Shown piece after piece: positions 1 to 7,827 of a stretch of DNA of 54,859 nucleotides. The translations under genes were made by a program, and so were the position numbers. Within the stretch, counting starts at the first letter, position 1; each line of letters starts with the position of its first letter. This stretch comes from Niabella sp. (GTDB lineage: Bacteria > Bacteroidota > Bacteroidia > Chitinophagales > Chitinophagaceae): NCBI GenBank assembly GCA_027493055.1, contig JAPUDO010000089.1, forward strand, positions 1 to 54,859, in the 5' to 3' direction. Under the pieces are notes generated by a model. It had not been told where the DNA came from, ran no database searches, and was given only the letters and a program-made list of their open reading frames with translations.

Positions 1-61
1 CATTTGGTAGAGCGGTAGCCTTCCAAGCTTCAGGTGGCCGGTTCGAGCCCGGTCTCCCGCT
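1..61 (+). tRNA. tRNA-Gly(TCC), 5' end cut by window edge
   Basis: The anticodon arm reads as stem, TCC anticodon and stem. It is followed by a T arm with the GTTCGAG loop and the 3' acceptor strand CTCCCGC with discriminator T at 61. The 5' acceptor strand lies outside the window. CCA is not encoded. It probably shares a transcript with the tRNA-Thr and tuf that follow. Confidence 0.9.
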
Positions 62-87
62 CTGTGTAGATGACAGAAATGAGATAA

Positions 88-141
88 CAGTTGACAGGTT
101 TGGGAATAGGCTGTCAGCTTACAGCGGTCAACTGTCAACTG
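88..141. repeat. 10-bp inverted repeat between tRNA-Gly and tRNA-Thr
   Basis: CAGTTGACAG at 88-97 is the exact reverse complement of CTGTCAACTG at 132-141, so the spacer between the two tRNA genes can fold into a hairpin with a 34-nt loop. It may help RNA processing or be a degenerate intergenic repeat. No T-run follows, so it is not a classical terminator. Confidence 0.5.
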
Positions 142-145
142 ACAA

Positions 146-217
<72 letters not shown>

Positions 218-343
218 CTGCTGTATGGTTGAAAGGTTTGCAGGTAAAAGTTGAAAGGGGCAGTCCTTGTCAACCTTTCAGTCTGTTAACTTGTTAACGT
301 ATAGGCACATAATAATTAAAAACAACTTTAAAAACAGATAACA

Positions 344-1531
344 ATGTCAAAAGAGACCTTTAAGAGGGAGAAACCCCACGTAAACATTGGTACTATTGGT
401 CACGTTGACCATGGTAAAACTACTTTGACTGCAGCTATTACTGAAGTTCTTGCAAAAAAAGGTTTAGCTACAGCAAAAAAATATGATGATATCGATGGTG
501 CTCCTGAAGAAAAAGAAAGAGGTATTACAATTAATACCGCTCACGTAGAATACCAAACAGATACTCGTCACTATGCGCACGTGGATTGTCCTGGTCACGC
601 TGACTACGTAAAAAATATGATCACAGGTGCTGCTCAGATGGATGGCGCTATCTTAGTGGTAGCTGCTACTGACGGACCTATGCCTCAAACTAAAGAGCAC
701 ATCTTATTAGCTGCACAGGTAGGTGTACCTAAAATGGTGGTGTTCTTAAACAAAGTTGACCTGGTTGATGATCCTGAGTTGTTAGACCTGGTTGAAATGG
801 AAGTTCGCGATGAGTTAAGCAAACGCGGTTTCGATGGTGATAACACGCCTATCATTAAAGGTTCTGCAACCGGTGCTTTAGCTGGTGATGAAAAATGGAT
901 CAGCGCTATCACTGAATTAATGGATGCAGTAGACAGCTACATTCCGCTTCCTCCCCGTCCGATTGATCTTCCGTTCCTTATGTCTGTGGAAGATGTATTC
1001 TCTATCACAGGTCGTGGTACAGTGGCTACAGGCCGTATTGAAAGAGGTAAGATCAAAACCGGTGAGCCTGTTGAGATTGTAGGTTTGATGGAAAAACCAT
1101 TAACTTCTACTGTAACAGGTGTGGAAATGTTCCGCAAAATATTAGATGAAGGTGAAGCTGGTGATAACGCAGGTTTATTATTACGTGGTATTGAGAAAAC
1201 TCAGATCCGTCGTGGTATGGTAATCTGTAAGCCTGGTTCTATCACTCCTCATACTGAATTTAAAGCTGAGGTTTACGTATTAAGCAAAGACGAAGGTGGC
1301 CGTCACACGCCATTCTTCCAGAAATACCGTCCTCAGTTCTACTTCCGTACAACTGACGTAACCGGAGAGTGTTCTTTACCAGAAGGTACAGAAATGATCA
1401 TGCCTGGTGATAACACTACATTAACTGTAAAACTGATCACCCCAATCGCAATGGAAAAAGGTTTGAAATTTGCGATCCGTGAAGGTGGCCGTACAGTAGG
1501 TGCCGGTCAGGTAACTGAGATCTTAAAATAA
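344..1531 (+). CDS. tuf: Elongation factor Tu
   Basis: This 395-residue protein is the GTPase that delivers aminoacyl-tRNA to the ribosomal A site in the cytoplasm. All G motifs are visible: the P-loop GHVDHGKTT near residue 19, switch-1 RGITI, DCPGH and NKVD. Domains 2 and 3 follow and end at the typical length. It lies downstream of tRNA-Gly and tRNA-Thr and is probably co-transcribed with them. A strong hairpin terminator at 1587-1627 follows. Codon use is strongly biased, with many GGT, CGT and GTA codons, as expected for a very highly expressed gene. Identification is essentially certain. Confidence 0.99.
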   Translation: MSKETFKREKPHVNIGTIGHVDHGKTTLTAAITEVLAKKGLATAKKYDDIDGAPEEKERGITINTAHVEYQTDTRHYAHVDCPGHADYVKNMITGAAQMDGAILVVAATDGPMPQTKEHILLAAQVGVPKMVVFLNKVDLVDDPELLDLVEMEVRDELSKRGFDGDNTPIIKGSATGALAGDEKWISAITELMDAVDSYIPLPPRPIDLPFLMSVEDVFSITGRGTVATGRIERGKIKTGEPVEIVGLMEKPLTSTVTGVEMFRKILDEGEAGDNAGLLLRGIEKTQIRRGMVICKPGSITPHTEFKAEVYVLSKDEGGRHTPFFQKYRPQFYFRTTDVTGECSLPEGTEMIMPGDNTTLTVKLITPIAMEKGLKFAIREGGRTVGAGQVTEILK

Positions 1532-1544
1532 GAGCCCACCTAAA

Positions 1545-1561
1545 TCCTCCCAAGGGGAGGA
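1545..1561. repeat. Small palindromic intergenic element downstream of tuf
   Basis: TCCTCCC (1545-1551) pairs with GGGAGGA (1555-1561) around a 3-nt loop, directly after the tuf stop and before the stronger terminator. There is no T-run. It resembles palindromic elements often seen between genes in Bacteroidota; that comparison is from general knowledge and was not searched. Confidence 0.4.
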
Positions 1562-1586
1562 CTTTGGAAAAGCTTAGAATACTTTT

Positions 1587-1627
1587 ACAAAGTACCTTAG
1601 GCTGTAAGCTTGGGTACTTTGTTTTTA
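1587..1627 (+). terminator. Rho-independent terminator of tuf
   Basis: ACAAAGTACC (1587-1596) and GGTACTTTGT (1613-1622) form a perfect 10-bp stem and are followed by a T-run. It should end the tRNA-Thr/tuf transcript upstream of tRNA-Trp. Confidence 0.85.
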
Positions 1628-1662
1628 AAAACAGTTCTTTAATTTTTTGCCTTTTTAGGCCT

Positions 1663-1678
1663 TCCGCCAACTGGCGGA
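1663..1678. repeat. TCCGCCA/TGGCGGA palindrome upstream of tRNA-Trp
   Basis: The inverted repeat TCCGCCA-AC-TGGCGGA lies 20 nt before tRNA-Trp. A related GC-rich palindrome (TCCCGC-tttg-GCGGGA) occurs at 5684-5699 beside tRNA-Pro, suggesting a dispersed palindromic repeat type. No promoter or terminator role is evident. Confidence 0.4.
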
Positions 1679-1697
1679 GAGGTTTGGAGGGGCGCTT

Positions 1698-1768
1698 ACG
1701 GGCATAGTTCAATGGTAGAATAGCGGTCTCCAAAACCGTTGATCAGGGTTCGAATCCTTGTGCCCGTG
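1698..1768 (+). tRNA. tRNA-Trp(CCA)
   Basis: The acceptor stem pairs ACGGGCA (1698-1704) with TGCCCGT (1761-1767), with discriminator G at 1768. The anticodon loop CTCCAAA carries CCA. The T loop is TTCGAAT. It sits between tuf and secE, a conserved bacterial position, and is probably transcribed with secE and nusG. Confidence 0.95.
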
Positions 1769-1842
1769 CTTATTAAAAGTTCATTGTTAATAGCTCATAG
1801 ATACATGCAGCTATGAACCATGAACCATAAACTCATCAAAAG

Positions 1843-2040
1843 ATGAACAAATTCGGCAATTATTTAAAAGATAGCTACAAAGAGCTGGCGGAAAAAGTAA
1901 CCTGGCCCAACTGGGCACATTTACAGCAATCTACTATGATTGTATTGGTTGCTACTATCATTATCACACTTCTTGTTTGGTTAATGGACTTTGTGGCAGG
2001 TGGCGGCCTTAATTTCTTGTACAAACTTTTATATAGCTAG
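1843..2040 (+). CDS. secE: Preprotein translocase subunit SecE
   Basis: This 65-residue protein is the small subunit of the SecYEG channel in the inner membrane. It has the single-helix form typical of many bacteria: an amphipathic N-terminal part containing the conserved YKELAEKVTWP stretch, then one membrane helix at about residues 29-50. It lies between tRNA-Trp and nusG, and the nusG start is 5 nt after its stop, so the two are co-transcribed. Length and context are both normal. Confidence 0.96.
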   Translation: MNKFGNYLKDSYKELAEKVTWPNWAHLQQSTMIVLVATIIITLLVWLMDFVAGGGLNFLYKLLYS

Positions 2041-2045
2041 GAAAA

Positions 2046-2636
2046 ATGGCAGAGAACATTGTTGAAAATACAGTTGCTGAGGCCCCGCAACCAGATACCA
2101 AATGGTATGTATTGCGTGTAGTAAGCGGCAAGGAGCGGAAGGTTAAGGAGTACCTGGATAAAGAAATTGCGCGCAGCCCGTTTGAAAAAATGGTAAAACA
2201 GGTGTTTCTTCCCGTGGAAAAGGTTTATAAAGTGCAGAACGGAAAGAAAGTAATGCGTGAAAGAAACTATTATCCCGGTTATGTGATGGTTGAAGTGTTA
2301 GATGGTAAAATGAGCGATGATCTCAGGGACCTGATTGTAGGTACCAACAGTGTGATTCATTTCCTGGGAAAAGATAATCCCATTTCTCTCCGTAAAGCAG
2401 AAGTGAATAAGATGCTGGGCCGCATGGACGAAATGAATGAGGCTGGTGGTGTAAGCATGGTAGAACCTTATATTGTTGGGGAAACCATCAAGATTGTTGA
2501 AGGACCGTTCAATGACTTTAACGGCATTATTGAAGAGGTGAATGATGAAAAGAAGAAATTAAAAGTAATCGTGAAAATATTCGGACGTTCAACGCCTGTT
2601 GAGTTGAATTACATGCAGGTTGAGAAGATTATCTGA
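2046..2636 (+). CDS. nusG: Transcription termination/antitermination protein NusG
   Basis: This 196-residue cytoplasmic protein binds RNA polymerase and acts in elongation, Rho-dependent termination and coupling to translation. The N-terminal NGN domain is recognised by the KWYVLRVVSGKE stretch and the NYYPGYVMVE segment. The C-terminal KOW domain runs from about residue 140, with VEGPFNDFNG. It follows secE by 5 nt. Unusually, the next gene is not rplK: a hairpin at 2663-2690 and an unrelated lipoprotein gene follow. Confidence 0.97.
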   Translation: MAENIVENTVAEAPQPDTKWYVLRVVSGKERKVKEYLDKEIARSPFEKMVKQVFLPVEKVYKVQNGKKVMRERNYYPGYVMVEVLDGKMSDDLRDLIVGTNSVIHFLGKDNPISLRKAEVNKMLGRMDEMNEAGGVSMVEPYIVGETIKIVEGPFNDFNGIIEEVNDEKKKLKVIVKIFGRSTPVELNYMQVEKII

Positions 2637-2662
2637 TTAGAAACGTTATACAAAAATGTTGC

Positions 2663-2697
2663 AATAGCCATCTCTGCTGGGGTGGCTATTTTAGTTT
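2663..2697 (+). terminator. Probable terminator after nusG
   Basis: AATAGCCA (2663-2670) and TGGCTATT (2683-2690) form a perfect 8-bp stem with a 12-nt loop, followed by an interrupted T-rich tail. It would end the secE-nusG transcript. The tail is imperfect, so efficiency is uncertain. Confidence 0.65.
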
Positions 2698-2801
2698 TAC
2701 AGCTTTTTCAATTAAGATTTTTTTAAGATTTATACGCAACTGCTTTGGCATAGTTTTTTGTCTATAGCTGGAGAATATATTTATAAATTAAATCTGGTTT
2801 T

Positions 2802-3347
2802 ATGAAGAAAGCAAATATTTTATCAACAATAGCTTTATTAATCACTGTTCTGCTTGTTGCGTGTACCAGCAGGAAGAAAGACGCTGATACAGGTGCTGTG
2901 CAAGTGCAGGATACATTGGGATTGGCTGAATACCAGAAATGGAAGATGGAAGCAGAGATCCGGGAAAGAATAGAGGCTGAAAATGAGTTAAAGGAAAATG
3001 AAAAAGCCGCTGCGGTAGCTGCGGTAGCAACTCCCAGGAAAGCATCTTCAGCAAGAAGTTCCAGCACCCGGAGCAATACAACATACAGAAGCAGCGGAAG
3101 CAGCAATAGAGCTGCGGGCTCTGGTACAGCCTCTGCACCTGTTCAGCAGGCTCCACAGAGAAAAGGCATGAGCCATACTGCCAAGGGTGCTATAGTAGGT
3201 GCTGCATCAGGCGCTGTTATAGGTGCAGTGGCTAACAAAAAAGACCGGGTAGGTGGTGGAGTAGTGGGTGGTGTTATTGGTGCTGCTACAGGAGCGGGAG
3301 TAGGTGCTATTGTAGATAAAAAGGAAAGGCAAAAACGAGGGTATTAA
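2802..3347 (+). CDS. Glycine-zipper lipoprotein
   Basis: This is a 181-residue exported lipoprotein of unknown exact role. The signal peptide ends in a lipobox LVAC with Cys21, followed by TSRKKD, a charged stretch compatible with surface export in Bacteroidota. Residues about 45-75 are Glu/Lys/Ala-rich and probably helical, and about 75-125 is a Ser/Arg/Ala-rich low-complexity linker. The last 50 residues carry two glycine-zipper repeats (GAIVGAASGAVIGAV and GGVVGGVIGAATGAGVGAIV), as in YMGG/Rick-17kDa-like outer-membrane proteins. Such zippers pack in membranes. The next gene is also a small lipoprotein, but a 76-nt gap makes co-transcription uncertain. Confidence 0.75.
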   Translation: MKKANILSTIALLITVLLVACTSRKKDADTGAVQVQDTLGLAEYQKWKMEAEIRERIEAENELKENEKAAAVAAVATPRKASSARSSSTRSNTTYRSSGSSNRAAGSGTASAPVQQAPQRKGMSHTAKGAIVGAASGAVIGAVANKKDRVGGGVVGGVIGAATGAGVGAIVDKKERQKRGY

Positions 3348-3423
3348 TATAATAATATCAGATATTTATTCATTAACAAACATCCGGCACATTACCAGGC
3401 GCCTGATATAAAAACTACAACAA

Positions 3424-4020
3424 ATGAAAAAACTATTGATCATTGCAGTAATGGCAGCAGTTGCCAGTTCATGTAACAATTCTTCTAATAGTGAAACAAA
3501 TGCCTCATTAGAGACAGACACCGTACCTGTACCTGTTACGATAGTTACGCCTGAATATGCAGAGGGTGATATAACCAGAAAGGATGGACAATTAGTGATA
3601 TTTTCAAATGGTACATGGGTAGCTGTAGAAAAAGATATGACGCTGGACAATGGTGTTATTATCAAAACTAACGGTGATATTGTTAATAAGGATGGAAAAG
3701 TAATTGTGATAGAAGAAGGAGAACGGGTTAGCAAAGCCGGTAACTTTTTTGACAGGACAGGAGTTGCCATAGAAAACGCATGGGATGCTACCAAGCGAGG
3801 CGTTACTAATGCTGCAGAAGCTACAGGCAATGCTGTTGAAAAAGGATACGATGCTACTAAAGAAGGAGTAAAGGACGCAGCAGAAGCTACTAAGCAGGGC
3901 GTGGAAAAAGCTGCAGAAACTACTAAGGAAAAAGCACAGGATGTTGGTCAGGCCATTAAAAAAGGCGCTCAGAAAGTAGGTGATAAAGCAAAGGAAATAA
4001 AGGAAGATATTAAAAAGTAA
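3424..4020 (+). CDS. Lipoprotein with LEA-like 11-residue repeats
   Basis: This 198-residue protein has a lipoprotein signal (ASSC, Cys17). Residues about 45-110 form a beta-rich block built of short repeats of the kind DNGVIIKTNGDIVNKDGK, which resembles DUF6799 modules of Bacteroidota (a family recalled, not searched). From about residue 120 to 176 there are consecutive 11-residue units of the type AEATKQGVEKA, as in late-embryogenesis-abundant proteins, with a Lys-rich tail. These units should form an amphipathic or disordered helix, often linked to desiccation or envelope stress. Function is inferred only from these repeats. The gene ends 12 nt from the convergent muramidase gene. Confidence 0.7.
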   Translation: MKKLLIIAVMAAVASSCNNSSNSETNASLETDTVPVPVTIVTPEYAEGDITRKDGQLVIFSNGTWVAVEKDMTLDNGVIIKTNGDIVNKDGKVIVIEEGERVSKAGNFFDRTGVAIENAWDATKRGVTNAAEATGNAVEKGYDATKEGVKDAAEATKQGVEKAAETTKEKAQDVGQAIKKGAQKVGDKAKEIKEDIKK

Positions 4021-4032
4021 ATCTGCTCTGTG

Positions 4033-4590
4033 TTAGCGTTTGTTGTTGGAGTAAGCATCAGTCAGCCTGGTTATAAAGGCTGACTGTTCCTCAGCATTTT
4101 TGTATTTTAAGGCAAAAGCCTTCCAGTTCCTGTTTCGCAGGTCCTCATCCAGCGACAGGTTTTTCAGGTAATGTATAAAAGCCCTGAGCTGTTCCGCTTC
4201 ACTTTTGTACATAGCGCTGATAAAGTCCTGTAAGGAAGAAAATCCTGCCAGCTCATAGTTATAGCCCATTAGTTGAAACTTCCCCCAACTGGCTGATGCT
4301 AAAGCCGCATCCCTGTTATATAGCATGGCTTTGTGCAGCCGGTTGTGCTGTTCGGGTTCTGAACCGTAGTTGCCGGGCTCAGGGCGGGAGATATCAGGTG
4401 CAATACTATCATAGGCACCACTGGTTTTCCGGGAAAAAACATCATGATGAAACCAAAGGAAGGGCTCGTCATTGGGCAAAAAACCTTCTTTGTTGCCCTC
4501 AATTGCTATTAAAGCTTTAATAATTTCTATTGAGCAGCCAATTGTAGCAGCAGCTTCTAAAAAATCCGGTTCAGACAGGCCTTTTTTCAT
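4033..4590 (-). CDS. N-acetylmuramidase-like protein (DUF3380 type)
   Basis: The predicted protein of 185 residues resembles N-acetylmuramidases that cut the peptidoglycan glycan backbone. Visible family marks are a candidate catalytic Glu in IAIEGNKEGFLPN, a WFHHDVF segment, and the SWGKFQLMGYNYELAGFSS block, followed by the C-terminal DW/NW-type region. The start at 4590 is preferred because GAGG lies about 9-12 nt upstream and similarity begins there; an upstream in-frame start at 4671 would only add a poor Cys-rich segment. No signal peptide is seen with this start. No phage genes lie nearby, so it is an isolated enzyme whose export route is unclear. Confidence 0.8.
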   Translation of the reverse strand: MKKGLSEPDFLEAAATIGCSIEIIKALIAIEGNKEGFLPNDEPFLWFHHDVFSRKTSGAYDSIAPDISRPEPGNYGSEPEQHNRLHKAMLYNRDAALASASWGKFQLMGYNYELAGFSSLQDFISAMYKSEAEQLRAFIHYLKNLSLDEDLRNRNWKAFALKYKNAEEQSAFITRLTDAYSNNKR

Positions 4591-4858
4591 TAATACATAC
4601 TTCCTCTTTGAAAAGCAATACTTATAACCATAATTATGCCATCTGCAGCAGGTGTTTTTAACTAAAATCATCTCTTAAAAAATACTTCTGTTTAACTAAT
4701 TCATAACCATGAAGGTTGCCTTGCGCGGTGCAGAGCCAACAAAAAGTTAAAAATCCAGCCGCTTATTTTTTCGTTCTGCCTGTTGCAGCATAATAGCTGT
4801 TCCATACGTTATCTTCGTTGTATCATCCCAACCATTTCCGACCTCCAATCGAACTAGA

Positions 4859-5428
4859 ATGAAAAAATTACTATCTTTTATAGCTATTGTTGTGATGCTG
4901 GCATCCTGCGATAAGTCTGATGTTGCAGCTGTAATAAAAGACCCCTATAAGCTGGATATTGAGGAAATGGTAGGCTTTATAGGAAAACCTTATGACAGTA
5001 TCCAGGCAAAATTTGCAACCACTAACGTAATAGTAGTTGAAAAGGAGGGAAACAAGAAAGCTACTCTTGCTGTACTGGACAAGGAATCGCCCAACCCCAA
5101 CTTTATTTGTGAAATAACAGAACGTAAAGGCATTATCTCTAAAATAGTTTTTAGTACTACTATTGGCACTCACGGTACTTTTAAAAATACATTTCATTAT
5201 TTTGATCAGCTGCTAAGCGCCAGGTACCCACTTTCTAAATTTTATGCCATAGATCCTGATGGAGGTGTTAACACCAGGAATAAAACAAAAGAAGAATTGT
5301 ACAGCTACCTGGTGTATAATGCATCATCTGGTGCTGCCCTGGAATTTAAAACTTCTACTACTAAAATTCTGAATTTCTGTTTTAAAGAAGCCGATAAAGC
5401 CTTTGCCTTGTCTATTGAGGAAAAATAA
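4859..5428 (+). CDS. Hypothetical lipoprotein
   Basis: This 189-residue protein is of unknown function. A signal peptide ends in the lipobox LASC (Cys17) followed by DKSD, so it is probably a lipoprotein of the outer membrane. The mature part looks like one small mixed alpha/beta domain with no motif I recognise. It is monocistronic: a muramidase-like gene on the other strand lies upstream and tRNA-Pro lies about 100 nt downstream. Confidence 0.65.
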   Translation: MKKLLSFIAIVVMLASCDKSDVAAVIKDPYKLDIEEMVGFIGKPYDSIQAKFATTNVIVVEKEGNKKATLAVLDKESPNPNFICEITERKGIISKIVFSTTIGTHGTFKNTFHYFDQLLSARYPLSKFYAIDPDGGVNTRNKTKEELYSYLVYNASSGAALEFKTSTTKILNFCFKEADKAFALSIEEK

Positions 5429-5469
5429 ATCTTTGGAAAGATTGATAAACGCTTAGTGGAAGCTGCTTT

Positions 5470-5495
5470 TTTGATTGAAAAATTCTATACCTTTG
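5470..5495 (+). promoter_or_regulatory. Candidate promoter of tRNA-Pro
   Basis: TACCTTTG (5488-5495) matches the Bacteroidota -7 box TAnnTTTG at all fixed positions and lies 34 nt before the tRNA. A TTTG at 5470-5473 could act as the -33 box, but the 14-nt spacing is shorter than usual. Confidence 0.4.
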
Positions 5496-5529
5496 CACAC
5501 CCTCTCAGTAATTATACTGAGAATGGTCT

Positions 5530-5603
5530 CGGGACGTAGCGCAGCCCGGTAGCGCACTTGCATGGGGTGCAAGGGGTCGCTAGTTCGAATCTAGTCGTCC
5601 CGA
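5530..5603 (+). tRNA. tRNA-Pro(GGG)
   Basis: The acceptor stem pairs CGGGACG (5530-5536) with CGTCCCG (5596-5602), with discriminator A at 5603. The anticodon stem CTTGC/GCAAG holds the loop ATGGGGT, giving anticodon GGG. The T loop is TTCGAAT. A terminator follows directly. The 3' end is duplicated 126 bp downstream. Confidence 0.95.
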
Positions 5604-5611
5604 CCTAAAAG

Positions 5612-5640
5612 AAGTTCAACAGGAATGTTGGACTTTTTTT
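5612..5640 (+). terminator. Terminator of tRNA-Pro
   Basis: AAGTTCAACA (5612-5621) pairs with TGTTGGACTT (5626-5635), with one G-U pair and a GGAA loop. A run of Ts follows. This is a classic intrinsic terminator. Confidence 0.9.
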
Positions 5641-5683
5641 GTTCCCTGTTGTCTGATTTTATCTGATGTAATCCGGAAGCGTA

Positions 5684-5699
5684 TCCCGCTTTGGCGGGA
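5684..5699. repeat. GC-rich palindrome between the two tRNA 3'-end copies
   Basis: TCCCGC (5684-5689) and GCGGGA (5694-5699) form a stem with a TTTG loop, immediately before the second copy of the tRNA 3' end. It resembles the palindrome at 1663-1678 and could be a dispersed repeat that inserted here. Confidence 0.4.
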
Positions 5700-5703
5700 G
5701 GGA

Positions 5704-5764
5704 CGCTAGTTCGAATCTAGTCGTCCCGACCTAAAAAAAGTTCAACAGCAATGTTGGACTTTTT
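5704..5764 (+). pseudogene. Partial duplicate of tRNA-Pro 3' end plus terminator
   Basis: Positions 5704-5736 repeat 5578-5610 exactly (33 nt: the T arm, the 3' acceptor strand and the following spacer). The next stretch is a near copy of the terminator, with stem 5738-5747/5752-5761. No 5' half of a tRNA is present, so this cannot be a functional tRNA. It could be a leftover of a second tRNA-Pro, or an attachment-site-like scar of an element that used the tRNA 3' end. No integrase gene lies in the window. Confidence 0.75.
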
Positions 5765-5774
5765 GTTTTATTTA

Positions 5775-7448
5775 TTAATTCGAATCCCTCTTATCTTCAC
5801 TAAGATATTGGATGAAAATAGATGGAGACAGCCCGGTATTGGCCTTAAATATTGTTGCAAACTTGCTGTGCGAGGAAAAACCTCCTTTCTCTGCAAGCAC
5901 ACTGATTTTATATTGTCTCCACTCAGGATTATTTTTTAGATTTTCCATGATGTAATTAATACGCAGTTCGTTAATATAGTTATTAAAATCTTTTTGTTTA
6001 TATTTTTTTATTACATAAGAGAGGTATTTGGAATTCGTGTTCAGGTGTGCAGACAGGTAAGATAATGACATATTGCCGGATGTAAAAAGGTTTGAGTACT
6101 CAAACTCTCTGAGGCTGGTCAGCAGTCTTAGCTTTGTTTCTTCCGTTATTAAAGAATTTTCTTCGTAATTATGGTGAGGGGCAGAGGTTTCAGTATTTTC
6201 AGGGGCACTTCTGTTTCCGGCAACCTCTTTTTCTTTAAGGGAAGAATTTGTACCAGGTGCAATATCTGTTATTCCCTTTGTTGTATAACTTAGGATGTGC
6301 TGCTGTTCTTTTTGCTCTGTTTGTTGTAAAGCCGCTTTAAATTTTTCCAGCATTATTTTCTTTTGTTTTTTTCTGTAAAAGAAAAAGAAAATAATGCAGC
6401 CAAGCAGGAGTATAATACCTGCAATTATGTAGATGTCTTTTGTGTTGCTTTTGGCTTCTGCAGCCTGCTGTTGCTTTTCTAATTTAAGAACAAGGCTGTC
6501 AATAGCGCTGGTGGCATTTGCAAAAATCTGTTCCGTAACTGTATCCTGTTTTTGACGGGTATCCTGCAGTTTGGCCAGATCATTTGTTCTTGTATAGTAA
6601 TTTTGGGAGGTCTTATATATTACATTTTTCAGCTGAAGGTCTGGAGACTCATTGGCCACTTTTATAGCGCTGTCCAGGTATCTTTTGGCATTTGCCAATT
6701 CATTTGTTTCTATAAAGACTGCAGCTATACCATTATAAATAAGGCCGGTAGTTACATTAGGCGGCATATTACTTAAAAGTGTTATGCCTTTATGATAATG
6801 TTTCAGAGCATTTTCATAATCCTTAAGGTAATAATAGTTAAGCCCTAACAATTGTTCATTGCCTGCCATTAAAAAATCCTTGTTTTGCGTAATATGGCTG
6901 AAATGTTCTTGAGACTCCTCTATGTGTTTTATAGATGATCTGTAATCTTTAACGGCCTGATCATAATAGGCCAGTTCCTGTTTCATTAACCCCGCAGCAC
7001 TATTGGCAGTTTCAGGGTTTTCAATTTGTGGTATTATCCCAAGTGCTTTTTGTGAGTAACTCCTGGACTTATTATATAACAGCATCAGGCGATATTGGGT
7101 AGCAAGAAACCCGCAGATCCTTACTTTCCAGTTATAATCGTTTGTTTTGCTGATAATGCTATCCGCTTTTTCAGCAAACGCTATTGATTTTGTCAGCTCC
7201 TGTTTTTGCTGATGAAGCGTAGCTGACAGCATCAGGCTTTTAGCCTGAAAGACAGGAAGGGTTGACTCTTTATAAAGTGAATCAGCTATATCAAATGCCC
7301 TCTTAATGTCTTTAGGAGCTATTTCAAGATATGCCTGTATGTAAATTTTATTAAAAGCTTCTGCATCCTGGGCTTTTCCCGGAACAGGCATTAAAAATGT
7401 AATAAATACAAGCAAAAAAGGATTTATAGGCTTCATGTTCCTCCGCAT
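5775..7448 (-). CDS. TPR-repeat membrane regulator with C-terminal AraC domain
   Basis: This 557-residue protein looks like a one-component sensor/regulator of the Bacteroidota TPR-AraC type. A signal peptide ends near residue 26. Residues about 30-330 are helical and TPR-like, placed outside the inner membrane. A membrane helix (IIAGIILLLGCIIFFFFY) lies near 345-365, followed by a charged linker. The last 110 residues form an AraC-type helix-turn-helix, with SYLSAHLNTNSKYLS as the first recognition unit and ISVLAEKGGFSSHSKFATIF as the second. The start at 7448 has AGGA 8 nt upstream. It is divergent from the surface-protein gene at 8080, a plausible target. The signal it reads is unknown. 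Confidence 0.85.
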   Translation of the reverse strand: MRRNMKPINPFLLVFITFLMPVPGKAQDAEAFNKIYIQAYLEIAPKDIKRAFDIADSLYKESTLPVFQAKSLMLSATLHQQKQELTKSIAFAEKADSIISKTNDYNWKVRICGFLATQYRLMLLYNKSRSYSQKALGIIPQIENPETANSAAGLMKQELAYYDQAVKDYRSSIKHIEESQEHFSHITQNKDFLMAGNEQLLGLNYYYLKDYENALKHYHKGITLLSNMPPNVTTGLIYNGIAAVFIETNELANAKRYLDSAIKVANESPDLQLKNVIYKTSQNYYTRTNDLAKLQDTRQKQDTVTEQIFANATSAIDSLVLKLEKQQQAAEAKSNTKDIYIIAGIILLLGCIIFFFFYRKKQKKIMLEKFKAALQQTEQKEQQHILSYTTKGITDIAPGTNSSLKEKEVAGNRSAPENTETSAPHHNYEENSLITEETKLRLLTSLREFEYSNLFTSGNMSLSYLSAHLNTNSKYLSYVIKKYKQKDFNNYINELRINYIMENLKNNPEWRQYKISVLAEKGGFSSHSKFATIFKANTGLSPSIFIQYLSEDKRDSN

Positions 7449-7743
7449 TCAGAATTTCCTGTAGTTAAAGGTTCTATATATTAAACAACAATGCTATTAA
7501 CTTAAGACAATTTCCGCCGTGGCGAGTATGATCATTAGCATCTTAAGTTAGTAACGAGAAGTACAGTGTAAATTTATAGAATTGATTTAAATTAATTTTT
7601 TGTTTCCTGCCCAAGCCAAATACCTGGTTTCATTGTAACGTGTTTTTCAATTTCCTGATTTTGAAAACAATTATCTTGCTAAAATTCATATTGTTATAAA
7701 GTTATATATATGCTATTATACTAATAATATAAAATATTGCCAT

Positions 7744-7787
7744 TTTCCATTTTATGGAAACACTTATCATTTTCTTTATTATGATAA
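7744..7787. repeat. Two adjacent small inverted repeats, possible operator
   Basis: TTTCCAT (7744-7750) pairs with ATGGAAA (7754-7760), and TTATCAT (7764-7770) pairs with ATGATAA (7781-7787). They lie in tandem in the region shared by two divergent genes, about 35 nt upstream of the candidate -7 box of the rightward gene. An operator role is inferred from position only. Confidence 0.4.
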
Positions 7788-7819
7788 TATAAACTCTTTT
7801 AATACGCAGGGTGGGCTTA

Positions 7820-7827
7820 TATATTTG
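7820..7827 (+). promoter_or_regulatory. Candidate -7 promoter box of the surface-protein gene
   Basis: TATATTTG fits TAnnTTTG exactly. No clear TTTG -33 box is seen at the expected distance. It would give a leader of about 250 nt. Confidence 0.3.

Noticed and set aside
1437-1733. Minus-strand frame across the tuf 3' end and tRNA-Trp
   Set aside because: It is antisense to tuf, the terminator and the tRNA; no homology-like pattern is seen.
5704-5736. Second tRNA-Pro gene
   Set aside because: Only the 3' end is present; no D arm, anticodon arm or 5' acceptor strand precedes it.
5751-5939. Open frame on the plus strand after the duplicated tRNA end
   Set aside because: It starts inside the terminator copy and lies antisense to the AraC domain of the regulator gene; the peptide has no recognisable feature.
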